DNA from: Ceratodon purpureus | Taxonomy: Eukaryota > Streptophyta > Bryopsida > Pseudoditrichales > Ditrichaceae | Length of the DNA stretch: 64,000 nucleotides | Direction: 5' to 3' | NCBI GenBank assembly: GCA_014871385.1 | Contig: CM026433.1 | Location: 6,025,585 to 6,089,584, forward strand | Shown here: positions 1 through 12,700 of the stretch, piece after piece | Numbering within the stretch: position 1 is the first letter of the stretch | How the letters are laid out: the number at the start of each line of letters is the position of its first letter | Notes under the pieces: model-generated | What the model was told of the DNA's origin: nothing | The model's database searches: none | Seen by the model: only the letters and a program-made list of their open reading frames with translations | Made by a program: the position numbers and the translations under genes

Positions 1-733
1 CCCATATCGTGGTAGCATGGGAAGGGATATGACTGAAAGGTATTTATAGTCGTCTAACAATATCGTCATCTTATAGACATGTTGGGTCCGATGCCTGGTT
101 TTTTTTTTTTGATAAAAACAATGATTATAGCGCCAAGAAAGTGTAAAAATAGTGTATTTTATTCTCATTTTTGTAGTTCATGTCAAGAGCTATTACACCC
201 CATGTTTTCTATCGCACTGTTCAGGTTGATAACTAGCGTCTCAACAGAATTGGGATAACCTGACTATGCGTAGGCCTTATGTTTTGACCATGCGGGTTTC
301 TGCCAATTCAATCTTTGATTAATTAGTCATCAAGTCTCTGACAGACCTAGTTTTAAATTAACGTCTTCTTATTTCGTACGCACATAGGAAACGATCACTA
401 GGATCTGTCATATGGGTCCATATTATTTCGAAGAAGCTCATTTAACTCGCGAACGTGGCTGTTGTAGACGCACACAATGCAGTATTTGAGGGCCATAGTT
501 TTTGGCCATTCTACACTGCCGTCAGTATGTATGGTCGATGTGATGAGACATGTGTCTCGTTTTGTCTGTTAGTGGCTTCTGCACTTATAATTGGCTTCAC
601 TCAGTCAATTTCCAGCGGTTTAGCCGTGGTAGTAATTGTTGATTCGTCCATGCTAAATTGATTAATTGCCTTCGTAGCATGGTCTGTTTCATTTGTTTAT
701 AACGGTGACTTATCATTGTCCTTGATAGCATAG

Positions 734-781
<48 letters not shown>

Positions 782-1084
782 TTGTTTTTTATCCATGCTA
801 TTGTTAGTTTCTGCTGTCACAACGAAGTCAGGCCTTCATCAATCGGTATGTGAGTCTAAAGACGTAGAGCGTAGGAAGTACCGTCATCCCGTTCTCTGAT
901 AGTTGTTGTTATGGTAGCTGTGTGATGTAGAATTTGTGTTTCGGAGTTTTGTGTTGTGTTGATGCTCTGTCAAGCTGCGTGTGAGTCATATGACATGCAG
1001 TATGAACTTGCTTTGAAGACGTGATCAGTATAAAAGACAATTAACGAAGGCGCGTTCTTATAGTCCAATTTTTCAAATGTGCAG
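1..1084. other. Upstream non-coding stretch with (TA)n microsatellite
   Basis: No convincing gene is seen here. A pure (TA)n microsatellite lies at about 735-779. The N-terminal half of a CACTA transposase (the TNP2/transposase_21 catalytic region) would be expected just upstream of the exon at 1085, but I cannot find it, so the element seems 5'-truncated or its earlier exons lie outside the window. The short open frames in this stretch have no recognisable domain. Confidence 0.55.
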
Positions 1085-3036
1085 GACCTTCCCATTCGGA
1101 ACTTGGTGGATGTGATGCACTGCGAGAAGAACCTCGGAGAAAATATTCTCAAAACCATTTTCGGTGAGAAGGATAGTCCGAAAGTTCGTCTGGACATGCA
1201 GAACCGCAACATCCGGCGTCATCTTTGGTTACGGATACTAAGAGATCAAGAGAGGCGAGCTTTCATGCCGAATGCGGAGTACGTACTGTCTCCTGAATCG
1301 CGGGAGAAATTTCTATCCAATCTTAAGGGTATTCACTTACCCTCACACTACTCGAGTCTGTTGCACTCAAAAGTAAGCAAAGGCAAACTGTCCGGACTTA
1401 AATCACATGATTACCATGTTTTGATTCAAGACCTCTTGCCTGTGTGTATGAGGGATCTCGGCAACGATGCTTTGACCTCGGTCATAGTGAGAATAAGTCG
1501 AATCTTCAAGCGAATTTGTTCGAAGACAGTGGACAGCGCGGAAAGGGAGACATTATTTGAAGATTGCGCAGAAACCCTGTGCCTTATGGAAAAAATGTTT
1601 CCCCCTGCTTTCTTTGACGTTATGGTTCACCTAACTATACATCTGGTAGAGGAGCTTTTTATTTGTGGCCCTGTTCATATAAGGTGGATGTACCCGTATG
1701 AGAGATATTTTAAAACTCTGAAGGGGTATGTACGAAACCTGGCTAAACCCGAGGGCAGCATGGCTAAGGGGTACGAGCTGATGGAGGCTTGCGGATTTGT
1801 TACTGAGTATTTCGGTGACAGCCAGGAACATATGAAGAAAGTTTGGGATTCAGAAGAAGATCCTTCGATGACAGACGTAGTCTTGGAAGGAAAGGGGAAG
1901 GATCGAGAACTTGATGAAAGGTTGTGGAGAGACATCCACAGCTTTGTAGTAGACAACGCAGACATAACTGAAGAATACCGAGTGTAAGTGGCCCTGCCCA
2001 GCATACCCATCCGCACTGTGTACGTGTTTATTATCTCGAAAGTGAAATTGAGCATGGTGATGCCGCAAGTGATTTGTTATTAATCATACGGTCTAATTAG
2101 CATGATGCACGTTTGGGAATGGTTCGGCGCTGTTATTAACTGGTGAATATATGCAGGAGGTACCAGGTACTTGTGGAGGAGAGGAACGCTGCAAGAGTAC
2201 GGTGGCGAGGACGGCACCAAGGGCGGAATGGAGCGAGGGGGCCCAACTTCCCGGCTGAACTGGCGGAATATCCACTGTTCGCAGATTGGTTGCGGGATAC
2301 GGTCAGAGAAGCAACTGAGCGGGGAGACGCGGTGGATTCTTCACTGCATGCTCTCTCGAAGTTCCCGTCACGAAAAGCAAAGAAGTACAGGAGTCTGTAC
2401 GCCTACGGCTATCACCTAAGAGTTCGAAGTGTAGAATCGAATATGAAAACATGTGACTCTGGGATTGCAGCAACGTTTCTAAGGCCCTGTCGATATGGCT
2501 TACGGGATCCGAACCCTGTCTTGGCTGCTTTAGAGTACGTTGGACACCTCGACGAGATCATTGAACTGGATTACATGGAGTTCCAACAGACTGTACTCAT
2601 AGGCTCTTGGGTGAAAGCGAATTACCGAGGCCCGTCTGCAACAGTGAAGCGGGACAAGTGGGGGTTGACGCTTGCAAATTTTAACCGGATGATTGATTTT
2701 GGAGCGGACTCATTTGCATTCCCCAATCATGTAGAGCAAGTTTTTTACGCTGACTGCCAAGAAAGTCCCGGTTGGAAAGTGGTTATTAGGACAGAGCCAA
2801 GGGGTAGGAGAGTGGTTGCAACGGATGAGGAAGAAAACGCGGGATTACTCTTCAGGCAAGGGAGAGATGCGGAATTCCCTGGCTTGAGGGTGCCGGATTC
2901 TGAAGGAGACGAGCCTGACACACGAGCCGAAGGAGGGAGGGTAATCCGAGTTGACGATTTTTACGCATCAGTGGAGGCAGAAACAGCCGAGGTGTTTGAT
3001 AGGGACGTTGGAGTTTCTTCTGACGAAGATCAATGA
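1085..3036 (+). CDS. CACTA (En/Spm) transposase, C-terminal part with DUF4218 and DUF4216
   Basis: Two exons fit: 1085-1983 and 2157-3036, about 592 codons. The acceptor before 1085 reads TGCAG; the donor at 1984 is GTAAGT; the next acceptor at 2156 reads ATGCAG, and the phase-2 join continues as RVRYQV. The first exon starts with the end of the TNP2-type transposase (NLVDVMHCEKNLGENI, matching the family's LDVMHxEKN motif). It is followed by a DUF4218 region (MFPPAFFDVMVHLTIHL, then IRWMYPYERYFKTLKGYV). The second exon has a DUF4216-like region (WVKANYRG through VEQVFYADC) and an acidic tail ending in EDQ. In CACTA elements this protein excises and inserts the transposon. The catalytic N-terminus is missing from the window, so this is a 5'-truncated or partial copy. 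Both exons are free of stops, which suggests recent decay or exons further upstream. CACTA terminal repeats were not found. Confidence 0.88.
1984..2156 (+). other. Intron of the CACTA transposase
   Basis: The intron starts with a consensus GTAAGT donor and ends with ATGCAG. It is 173 bp long. Removing it joins the DUF4218 and DUF4216 parts in a single frame, whereas read-through meets a stop at 1985-1987. Confidence 0.75.
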
Positions 3037-5794
3037 TCTGGCACTTTACCTCGTAGCTGGGATAAGTAATGTGAGGGAGAATGTGAAGGTGCGAGGTGCG
3101 TTTTATTTCTTCCATATCGACGCTGTGCATTCATCATTTGTTAGTGACAGCGTATCCGTTTCTGTTTTTTTGTGATAGGATAAGAAAGTGTCCAATTTAT
3201 TGTAAGTCTCGTGCTGAGTGGTCAATGTCAAAAAGAACTCGTAAAATGTGTACTCGATATAAAAATACTATGTGGTGTGTGCATTATTTGAACAGGCTAA
3301 ACTGATTGAATGTGTCATTTTGTGACAGATGCATGTTATGGAATGCGTGACTCGTTTAAAATTTGCCGGAGTCGCGGGTTGTTGCCAAGATGAAGAGGAG
3401 GCTCTAATATATGATTTTGCAGAAGAAGGGAGCATATGTGACCATGTTCATGGTCAGTCTCACCATCATCTGCGAAGTGGATTGAAAGTTGATTTTGTAC
3501 CGTGAACAGAGTAGTCAACCAATAGGTGTCCTTCAGCTGGAGAATGTGCAGTTTACATTTGCCTTGAATTGATTGATGTCATACGACTGAAATGCAGGAG
3601 ACGGGAAGTGACTCGACTGGAAGCAGCGTATCGGGATTGCAGTACAAGCTGCATGTGGTACGTTCATCGGTGCAACAACTCTTTATTTGGGACTTGTGAC
3701 TCGTCATTTAACCTTGAGTAATTTTTTATTTTATCTGTAGAACACGCGGAAGTCGCAAGCCAGTTTCCAGTTTGTTATTATACTTACTTAAAGTAGCTTG
3801 AAACTGTCCTCAGTCGCACATGCTGTAGGGCTGAAAGATCATATTGAAAATGTAGAAATTGCATTTGTATGTTCCTGAGTTCGCAGATGATAAAAAAAAG
3901 CAGTGACAAGAGGGATATTCCTTGTATCAGGGTTGGAGTACATGCAGAGACCGGGGAATCCAAAAATATTTCAAGGAGACACCATGAGCGAAATGATTAT
4001 TCTGATTAAATCATGGTTGCCGAGGCCACCGATTTAGGGTTGTAACAATTGGCTTGGACGAAGATAAAAGCTCGAGGACGCTTGTACTGCTGGATTTACT
4101 ACTGAACTGATGGACATAGTTTTAAACCGTATATACGTAATTACATCTGGCATACTCTGGAGGAATAAGTTCGAAGTTTGTATATCATTGAAGTTTGTTG
4201 CAGTAGTCATTGATAAAGTGGAGAACAAGTTTGCTATCTAAAAAAAAAAAAAAAAAACACAAGATCGGATGCAACGAAATATGCCTTGCTGCGATTTGGG
4301 CTAAACAGAAGGTCGGGTTACAGTTAAGTTAGTTCCATAGAAACAGTTCAAAGCTTTGCGTGGAATTCGGCTGGGGTACGTCATATTCAGTGGTGCAGTA
4401 GTTTCGTGGGTGCGCAATGTAGCGAACAGGAGGAATCCAAGTGACCATGCCGGGATTTCATAACAGATACTACGAGGGCAACGGCTGGAGAGGTAATAAA
4501 TACGTGGTCCATAAAGGAAAAAAGTAAGCTTCCGACCCATTTGATCTTAGAGTAGGCATTGCAAGGCTATAACTTACGTAGGTATAGGATTCGATCACCT
4601 AATCATTGTCTTGGCTAAAATCATATTACTCCTAGTGATTATATGATAGTACTGTGATCATTATGTCCCTAATGTAGATAGTTCTTTTCAGATGTACATC
4701 AATTATGTCAAGTACGTGCAATTAAGTAGAAGTGAAAGACTGTCTCAGAAACTGATGTAGGAAGTGGTTTTGGTTATTTTCTAGATTAAGCAATGGAAAA
4801 GAGGATATGAATGGGGTTGCACTGGGGCTGGTAGGGATGAAGTCAGTGGTATTCAAGGATCTGTTAAATACAAGCGTCCGAAGAAGTGCATGAGTAGCTG
4901 GAAGTTCTAACAGAGCATCCGATCTTGTGTTTTTTTTTTTTTTTTTTTTTTTTGGGCATCTACATACACCGTTTATATTGAAGTCCGATCGGATAAGTAG
5001 TGGCTCAGCTAATGTTTCAGCGAATTAAAAAAATGTAGATTCCTACTCCGTGATATTGCAACATGAAGCCCTTCTCCGACAATGGGAAAACTTGGATGCG
5101 ATAAGTTGGAGCAGCAGTGAGGAACGCACGTAACCAGCGCAGGTTCATGGACAAGAAGGGAGGAGGTTCTGGTAATAGAGAACTCACCGAAGACTCTTGG
5201 ACTCCAGGTAAAATAAAATGAAGTAAATTAAGATCGGTCTGAAACCATTGTGTGTCCTATATCATATTACAGGATAACAAAGAAATTAATGTAGGTGGTT
5301 TTTAATGTTACACGTGAAATTAGTACTAATATTTTCGCCCTGATTGATATCTGATTTGGAACCCCGCAAATTGAACTAGGTAGACTTGACACTCGGGTAG
5401 GGCACTAATCAACCACCAGTACAGGAATCTTGTCAAGTAGGAAAAAATCATGGAACTAGTTAAGTCCCAACTGAGGGGTGGAATCTGAATCATGAGATTA
5501 CCCTGTGTGAGCAAAATCGAAGTTGAGTGAAGGGATCTGAATTGATGGAGTTTAAGGCTGTTGCGTGTGTGAGCAAAATTTTGCTAATCATGGAAAAATG
5601 CTAATTACTGCAGCAGTGACGTTGGCCCATATGATGGCATGAGAAGTGATCGGCGAGTGAAATCCATGTGCGATCCAGATACGGCTCACACCATCCAGCC
5701 ACTGATACAGGGAATCCGAGATTTACGTTGCTATTTATTGTAGTGCAGGCAAAGGAGAAAGTATAAAACAGAGCACAGTGCATTTGGCACACAG
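3037..5794. other. Intergenic, no gene supported
   Basis: I see no coding region with recognisable similarity. The stretch is fairly AT-rich, with a run of A at about 4241-4257 and a run of about 24 T at 4930-4953. Short ORFs on both strands lack domains and look like chance frames. Part may be the 3' flank of the CACTA copy. GTATAAAAC at 5761-5769 could be a TATA box for the ORF starting at 5795, but an intron acceptor reading of the same place (CACACAG just before the ATG) is also possible. Confidence 0.4.
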
Positions 5795-6466
5795 ATGTTG
5801 AAGAGTGAGGAGGCTCTCCGAGGAAGCTTAGTTCGAGAAGGCAGAGAGTTTGTGGGTGTCGTAGTAAATTCCAGTGCGGTTGTAGCTGTGCATGCGAGTA
5901 TCTGGTCTACAGAGGAGTCAGTAGTGATCACCGAGGATATTGTCATGTCGACGCCGTGGGAAACTGCATTGTGTGAGGGAGTCTTGTACAATCTGTTGGG
6001 GATGATGACCCAGCAGATGGATCCCTGGGAGACTGCGTCGCCACCTTGGGGACCTGCGGTACCCAGGAAACGGTGCACAATCCAGGATGTCGACAACGCC
6101 CGGGCGGCCAGTGAGTTTTTCAGGGGCATTATTGATATATCTCCGGAGTGGTGCTGCATCAAGTTGGCACGCTATGACTTTGACCAGGAGAATTCGCCTT
6201 GGGAGTCACGGGAGTCTTTCGAGCTCAAGGGTTTTGCAACAAACTGGGCTTTGTTTAGTCGGTCGTGGACGATGGCGACGCCAATTTCGGATGACCGCCT
6301 CCGCCTGGCTCCCCTGTACGACCTTTCCATTGAAGAATTGAGCGCCCTGCGTTACCTCCTCAATAGTAGCAGCAACAAAGAGATATGGACTGGAGCGAAT
6401 GACAAGCTGCGGCCCAAAGCAGACATCTGGGTTTCCCCAAATCACCGAGTCTGGTTCGAGGGTTGA
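5795..6466 (+). CDS. Hypothetical protein, 223 aa, with two PWET motifs
   Basis: An uninterrupted ATG-to-TGA frame of 223 residues. I do not recognise the family. Visible features are a Val-rich stretch near residues 17-35, two PWETA motifs (about residues 54 and 77) with a nearby PPWGP, and a C-terminal part with LSIEELSALRYLL and KADIWVSPNHRVWF. No signal peptide or membrane segment is evident. It follows a possible TATA box (GTATAAAAC) by about 25 bp, which is too close for a normal leader, so the true 5' end may be an upstream exon joined at CACACAG|ATG. It lies between transposon remnants and may belong to a mobile element. Length and codon mix support coding, but it could be a pseudogene fragment. 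Confidence 0.4.
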   Translation: MLKSEEALRGSLVREGREFVGVVVNSSAVVAVHASIWSTEESVVITEDIVMSTPWETALCEGVLYNLLGMMTQQMDPWETASPPWGPAVPRKRCTIQDVDNARAASEFFRGIIDISPEWCCIKLARYDFDQENSPWESRESFELKGFATNWALFSRSWTMATPISDDRLRLAPLYDLSIEELSALRYLLNSSSNKEIWTGANDKLRPKADIWVSPNHRVWFEG

Positions 6467-8403
6467 CACCAAAGTAAGGTAATTCATCTCCCGCCCCTCA
6501 CAATTTCCTTCCAATGCACAGCGACATAAATAGGATGGTGTCTACTTAGTTTTCCTTCTCTGTATGCATCGCATTGGTAATATTTGTAAATGAGTTTTAG
6601 CGGCTGCGCAGGATTGGACAGGTGTGGGCCACTACGGCGGGGAGTAGAACAAGGTCCGTCAACTGCAGAACTGGATGAGGTAGCGTTCGGAGAAGTATTA
6701 AGCGGGTATCGGCAGCGGCGGCTATGGGGAGACGTGAGACTCTGTTGTTGCGAAGACGTAGCTGGAGGGTTCCGATTTAAAATGTCTATCTCGACAGGGT
6801 AATTAGAAGCAGCGGATAGTGACGCTATTTTGTTTTTTTGTACGAATATATAAATAGTACTTACTACTAGGAGGAAGCAGAGGTACTCTAGATATACATA
6901 GCGACAAAACTTGGATGTTGTGTGGAGAATTAGCAAATGTGTAACAGACATTACCAGTCTATTTTTAATGAAATCAACTTTTTGAAAAACGGGAACTTGA
7001 GTTCGGAGGAAAGTGAATCTATTTTGACAACCTGTAACTCGAAGATTTATCTGCCATGTGAAAACCGGAGTTGTAATGGTGAGCGAGCTGTAATTTTACT
7101 TGGAATTCCGACGTGGAAAGAGATAGGGTTCCAGCCACCACGGAACGGTGCGCGTAGTCTCAGGATGGACATGGACACGTCAGAAAATGGGGAGCGTGGT
7201 CTCTTGGTTCTCAGAGTTTTCTCTTGATCCGAATTCCAGACTCCCCGTTCAGTTGACAGTCCAATTTAAACAACTGAAACGGCAACGGCCTCTTGGTTTT
7301 AAGAGTTTTTACTTGTTTCTTACTTGCTTCTTACAGGATTTTCCCGTAGTGTTACCTCACATAGACTTCTCCATGTCAAACTTGCTTTGATAAATGATTC
7401 CACGCGTGACCCTTGTTTCTTAGTGAATTTCGTCAAATCTTCAGTCGAAGTACACATTCCAGCTTGCAGCTAGATTTCACAAGTCTTACCGATTGTGCAG
7501 CAGTCAAATCCGTGGAGTCGTGCGTCATGAGTAGTACATTTTACATACGAAAAGATGCGAAATTCGTGGAATCCGGAAATACTGCATATCACCAAACGTA
7601 TTCACCAAGCACCGAGTCTTCGCACTCACTCTGGCAAATAAAAGATCATTTATTAATTTGTCCCACACATCAACGGATGAAAGGTGGCATCGACACAGGT
7701 GAGACAAGTGAGCTCGAGATTCACTTTAACTCATTAGATTCCATGTCATTTAAAAACATGAAATAAATGAGCAAGCTACAGATGTACTTTAGAATCTGTA
7801 TACATGGAAATAGATCACAGTCAATACGTTATAGGTTGCCGGTTTACTTTGTTTCATACATCAACAAAGTCATGAACTAGTATGTAAAATATGAGAAAAT
7901 CATGTGGTGCTCACACAGAATTCACTGAAAGAGGTCGCAAGCATTTTCCACTTATGATGAGCTAGCGGTGACGACCTCACTCAAATGATCCGGTTCACAA
8001 ATTCAGCGCAGTGGAGATGACGCTTGAAGAAAAATAACTGCTTGGGACCTTTAAGTGCTGACTTATGGACTTAGACTTTTCTGTGTCACTTCTTTCAGAT
8101 GCTAGGAATTCAATCCCTGAGCCACTTTCAGCTAATGTCCAATTTGTCGATGTCGTCACGATGCCGTAATGCCATCTGCAAATTGGTCTCTTCGAATATG
8201 CTTGAAGGGTTACAAATGCTGATGCGATTTGTTGAAGTATATTCGTAAATGTTACAAGTTGATAGGTGTTAGTGCGCTCTTTGACTCTTATATCCTGCAA
8301 TCCGATATGCTTGACGTTGCATTTTTGTCTGAATTCTAGAATATTAAGAATATTTATATCCTAGTCTTGTAGCCTGGTTAGTGGACAAGAACCTTTCACC
8401 CAC
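6467..8403. other. Intergenic, no gene supported
   Basis: Short open frames of 60-117 codons occur on both strands (for example 7413-7766 +), but none shows a domain, a paired splice structure or a family motif that I recognise. I regard them as chance frames. No repeat longer than a few tens of bases was noticed. Confidence 0.4.
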
Positions 8404-8405
8404 TA

Positions 8406-8812
8406 AGGTGGAGGCACCTATAATCGACCAGTTAAGAGATTTGCCGCTAAGATTGGAGGTGTATGAGTTGAGGGAGATTTTTCCTTGAAGGGGAAATAGG
8501 TTTAAGGAGGAATGCAACTTTAGATGTCATGTTTCCTTCAATATTTAATTTACTATGAATTTTGAAAAACATTTTTTTTGTAATACATACAATCGATATG
8601 TAGGCCCACCTAAAACCGACCACCATGACACCAAAACTTGATCACTGTGCTTCTACCAAAATATTCCCTTTGATTCCCTTTGATTCCCTTTCTACCAATC
8701 ATGCTTGATACTTTCTTCTAGATCTCCCAAGATTTTGAACAGTAAGTGGTTGGAAATGGAGAAGTCTACTGATTAGTTGTGGATACCTGGTCGGTTATAG
8801 GTGCCTCCACCT
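8406..8812. mobile_element. MITE copy 1, about 407 bp, with TA flanks
   Basis: The ends are a nearly perfect inverted repeat of about 26 bp. The left end begins AGGTGGAGGCACCTATAA and the right end is its complement, differing at one position (CGACC versus CGGTT context). Both ends are flanked by TA (8404-8405 and 8813-8814), as expected for a Tc1/mariner-type target site. There is no internal ORF. A run TTGATTCCCT is repeated three times at about 8661-8691. A diverged copy lies at 46434-46820 in the opposite orientation and shares long internal stretches, such as TTTTTCCTTGAAGGGGAAAT. The superfamily call rests on the TA flanks only. Confidence 0.8.
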
Positions 8813-8814
8813 TA

Positions 8815-9702
8815 CTTTCTCAACAAGCTCGGGTGAATGATCATCCAAACTTCACTGGAAGGCGCCGTGTTCGGCTGCATTTCTCAGGATGCGTGGTTCG
8901 CAGTGAACTCTTAGCTGGAAAAGTATACAACAAGACCGAGTCATTCCCGTTGCTTAAAAGGATTGTGCATTTACAGGTATCTCATTTTGGTTTTATGTAA
9001 ATTGTCTTCAACAGTTCAATTTAGAAGAAATCTAATGCAACTCAGAAGATAAATTTTGGACTCAGAAGATAAATTTGTCTTTTCAAGTCACATTACATCG
9101 GAAAGACAGAAATGTAATGCCAAGGTTGACATCAGCAAAATAATAAAAATGAATAGAACACAGCCTGCAACGTAAGACGACCTATATTTACAATCATGCT
9201 TATTAATTTACACGAATAAATCATGCTTTCATACAGTATATCAAACTCACATATTGCAAATCAAAAGCGGTACCGTTTCAGGATTTGGTTTCAAAGCCCA
9301 ATCATCGGCATAGAAGCACATAAATTAATACCTCGATACAGAGTGATACAGTAACAGAAGAAAATGTACCGTCAGAGCCAGAACTAGTACATAAATGGTA
9401 ACGATTCACACTCCATTAGACCCAGTCCAAAACGTTGCGTTCTGAGAGTCGCAAAGAATGGACCTGCTGTTGTGCACTAGTTAAGTCACTGACGGCAAGA
9501 CTACTCCTTGTCTAATTCAAAGGCACCAAATCAGTGGAAAATCTGATTCACATGCAATTTCGGCATCACAATTTATTCCCCACCACACTGTATATGCCCC
9601 AAACTCGCGTCTCTTCTATTGCACTATGATCCAACATAATGTCAGCCTCCACTTCGCCAACCAACTCATGACCTCACCAATACCTCGCTCCTTGTGTCTC
9701 AA
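8815..9702. other. Intergenic region downstream of the MACPF-VLIG gene
   Basis: This stretch should hold the 3' UTR and polyadenylation region of the minus-strand gene that stops at 9703. A 16-bp motif (CTCAGAAGATAAATTT) is tandemly duplicated near 9040-9080. No gene is supported here. Confidence 0.4.
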
Positions 9703-12700
9703 CTAATCTTCAATCATCACCTCAAAAGGATTGTAAGGACGGCCAGTGCAGCTCAGGATGACATTCGAAAGTTTGATGCGCAGAGATTTAAGGTCGTGCC
9801 TGAATTCGAGGGGAATATTGCTGCAGGCTCTAGTGTTGTGGCCGTATTTGTCGACAAGCTCTTTTTGGAAGTGTGCAAAGATATACTCGCGAACTTCAAC
9901 CTCTCCCAAGCCATCAGAAGGAAGCGTCCACGAAGGATAATACTTCTCGAAATCCCTATACGGCACAGAGTCTGGCGAATCATACTTTAATTTCATATTT
10001 AAACCTAACTCCACATTCTTGGAACAAGAAGTCCAGCACAATTTACGGCTAAACGAGTCGCGTACCCCCGCCAGACCTTCGGGCTGGTGTAGTGTATGAT
10101 GCTTTCCCGGATGATTTGAGGCCATAAAGCATGTAAGGCAGCAACGAGGACAAGTTTCATCACATCGCGGTCGGGCACCGTCGGTGTTGGATTCAACCAT
10201 CCTGTTTCTCACTTTGTCCACGGTGTCAGCCGTGGTGAAGGCGGCCGTATCGAAATGAATGTCGTTTATCATCTTGGAGACTTGGTCACGGATATCGTAA
10301 AAATTAATTGCACTTCCAGACAGCTGACACACGTCCTTGCTCACCTTGATGGAGACACTCTTGGCAAGTTCAGGAGACAAAGAAGCAAGACTACTGATGA
10401 TACTCTCCTGATATACTTGAGGTTTTTCTAGATCAGACCTAGACCTCCCTGCTGCAAGAGCTGCAGTATTCAAGGCATCAGTAATCGCACCTGTAAGCAG
10501 AGTCCAAAGATCCGCCTTTTTCAGTCGATTGGTAATTGCGCTTTTGATCAATTTGTTCACAATGCATTTGTAATGTTCCTTTCCATTGGAAACATAATCA
10601 ATCATCGCGTGAGTCTCCTTGCTTTCAATGAGTTCAATCAAGTGATGGTCCAGATATGCCCTCATCACTTTCCAATTTGTCACCCACTGCTCGGACTGTA
10701 GCTCGTTGGCAACATTTCTAGAGAGTAGCGCTGTGAACCCGGATATCAGATGGTCCTTTCCAAGGGCATTGCAGAATGCTATGGCCAACATCTTGGTTCC
10801 ATTCAGTTTTTTACCGTGGTTCATAAAACATGTCCAAAAATACTCTCGTTGTTCCTCCAATTTTTTGGAAACATTGTGCTGCTTATCCCAGTCTTCTTGG
10901 ATTTTTGTCATGCGTTCTGTCAATGAAATTTTTACAAGATCATGCATTTCCTGCCCCATGGCTTTTGAACACCTACGCTCTTCTTGTATCGACTTCTCAG
11001 TGAACTGCATCATATTGTCCACTAAGTGATCTGAATACTCCTGAACATCTTCCAAATAAGTTTGCAACCGAGTCATCAATTTATGGCGCAAAACTTCACC
11101 TGGATTGTATGTCTCCCTCTGTGAGAGAAAAAACGATGTCGAGAATTTGATGGACTCGGTTGTCCAAGTCTTCAACGATTCAATAATGCGAATTTTGTCC
11201 TCGGTACTTGCTTCGAATTTATATTTTCCTCCAACCATTGAATCGTTTACATATTTTTTGTGTATCATCCCCTCTACCTTCGTTGCCATGGCCGGGTGCT
11301 TGTCTGCCGCATCTTCCATGACGCGCTGGAAGATTGATTCAAAGTCTTTCTTCATGATCTCTTCATCACTATCAAGGTTGTAAGACTTTTTCCTAACGGA
11401 GGACATTTCCACCTCCATCATAGAGGTGTACTTTCTCATTGAACTTTCAAACCCAAGCACAACATTGGTCCAATTCTGTAGTTGCTCCTGCCAGTGACTC
11501 TTATTGCTCTCAAGAAAGGAGTGCCATCCATCAGTTTCCGCGACCTTCCAATTCTGGTATCGTTCATCATCAAGAATCTCGCGCACCTCCTGATTTACAT
11601 TTGTGACAGTGTCTTGGATCTTGATTTTCAAATCCTTCCACAATATGAGGAAGCTAAAGGGTTGGTCAGTCTGCGCTGTGTCAAGTCCCTTCGTACTTGT
11701 GAGACTCTCAAATTCGTCCTGCCATTTCTTCCCTACCTTTTGTCGGCAGGTAGCCAATCTAGTCTGCATTTCATGATAGTTTGCATGCTCAATCTGATTC
11801 ACGAAGCTCAGCTCAAAATTTGCATCGCAAATGCTTTTCCACACCATTCCCAAGTAATCCTTCCATTCCACCAACCCGTGAGATTTCCAACGACAACCAC
11901 CAGACAAAACACGTTCGTGGATGTACTCTCGCAGCTCTTCCACCTTGGAGCCATACTCCCAAATTGGGACGTCATCTGGCGGTGTTGTATCCTTCTTAAG
12001 ATTTCCGAAGTACTTTACGTCACTCTTCTTCTCATCTTCGGGGTTGTTCTGGAAATCTTGAAGTGGACACACGCCATCCGGCAAAGCAGAAATTTGACAA
12101 CTTCCTCCAGAAATGCTCAAGTTACCTACTGCTCTGGACGCTTCTTGCAAGTCTAATATAAGCTTCCGTTGATTGTTCTTTAGCTTTTTGATGTCGTTTC
12201 TGTCAACACTTCTGTAAACAAAGAAAAGCTTTGCTTTAATACGTCCCGACTCTCTTTCAGCCAAAGCAGATCCTTTAAATGCCAACATCACCATGGGAAG
12301 TACTTCCTTCAGTCCATTGTCCTCTTCATTGGCGACCATGACAACACAAGCATCTGCTGGAAGAACAGCAAAAGTTGCTAGGCGATTATCGTGTGCCACG
12401 GCACCCTTACGACCAAAATACTCTGGTGCCTTCAATCCCATTGTATCCAGAATAAGCACGTAGTCAAAATGAGAACCTGGCCACTCGGATTTCACTAGCT
12501 GAAGAAAGACCCCGCGGGTACACATGCCTGCACTGGCCTTCAGTTTTGCACCGAACATAACATTGAGTAGGGTAGATTTACCGCTGCTCTGCACACCAAC
12601 AACACTCAATACAAATACCTTTGGCTTTCGCTTGAGTATCACCTGAAGCGCAAGATCCAGTTCAGCTAAGACCGAATCCACCCATGGTTGGTGAAATGTG

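Noticed and set aside
735-779. The (TA)n run as a functional site
   Set aside because: It is a simple microsatellite with no flanking signal to support a role.
11482-12156. Plus-strand ORF of 224 codons inside the VLIG exon
   Set aside because: It is antisense to a well-supported coding exon and has no domain; it is a shadow frame.
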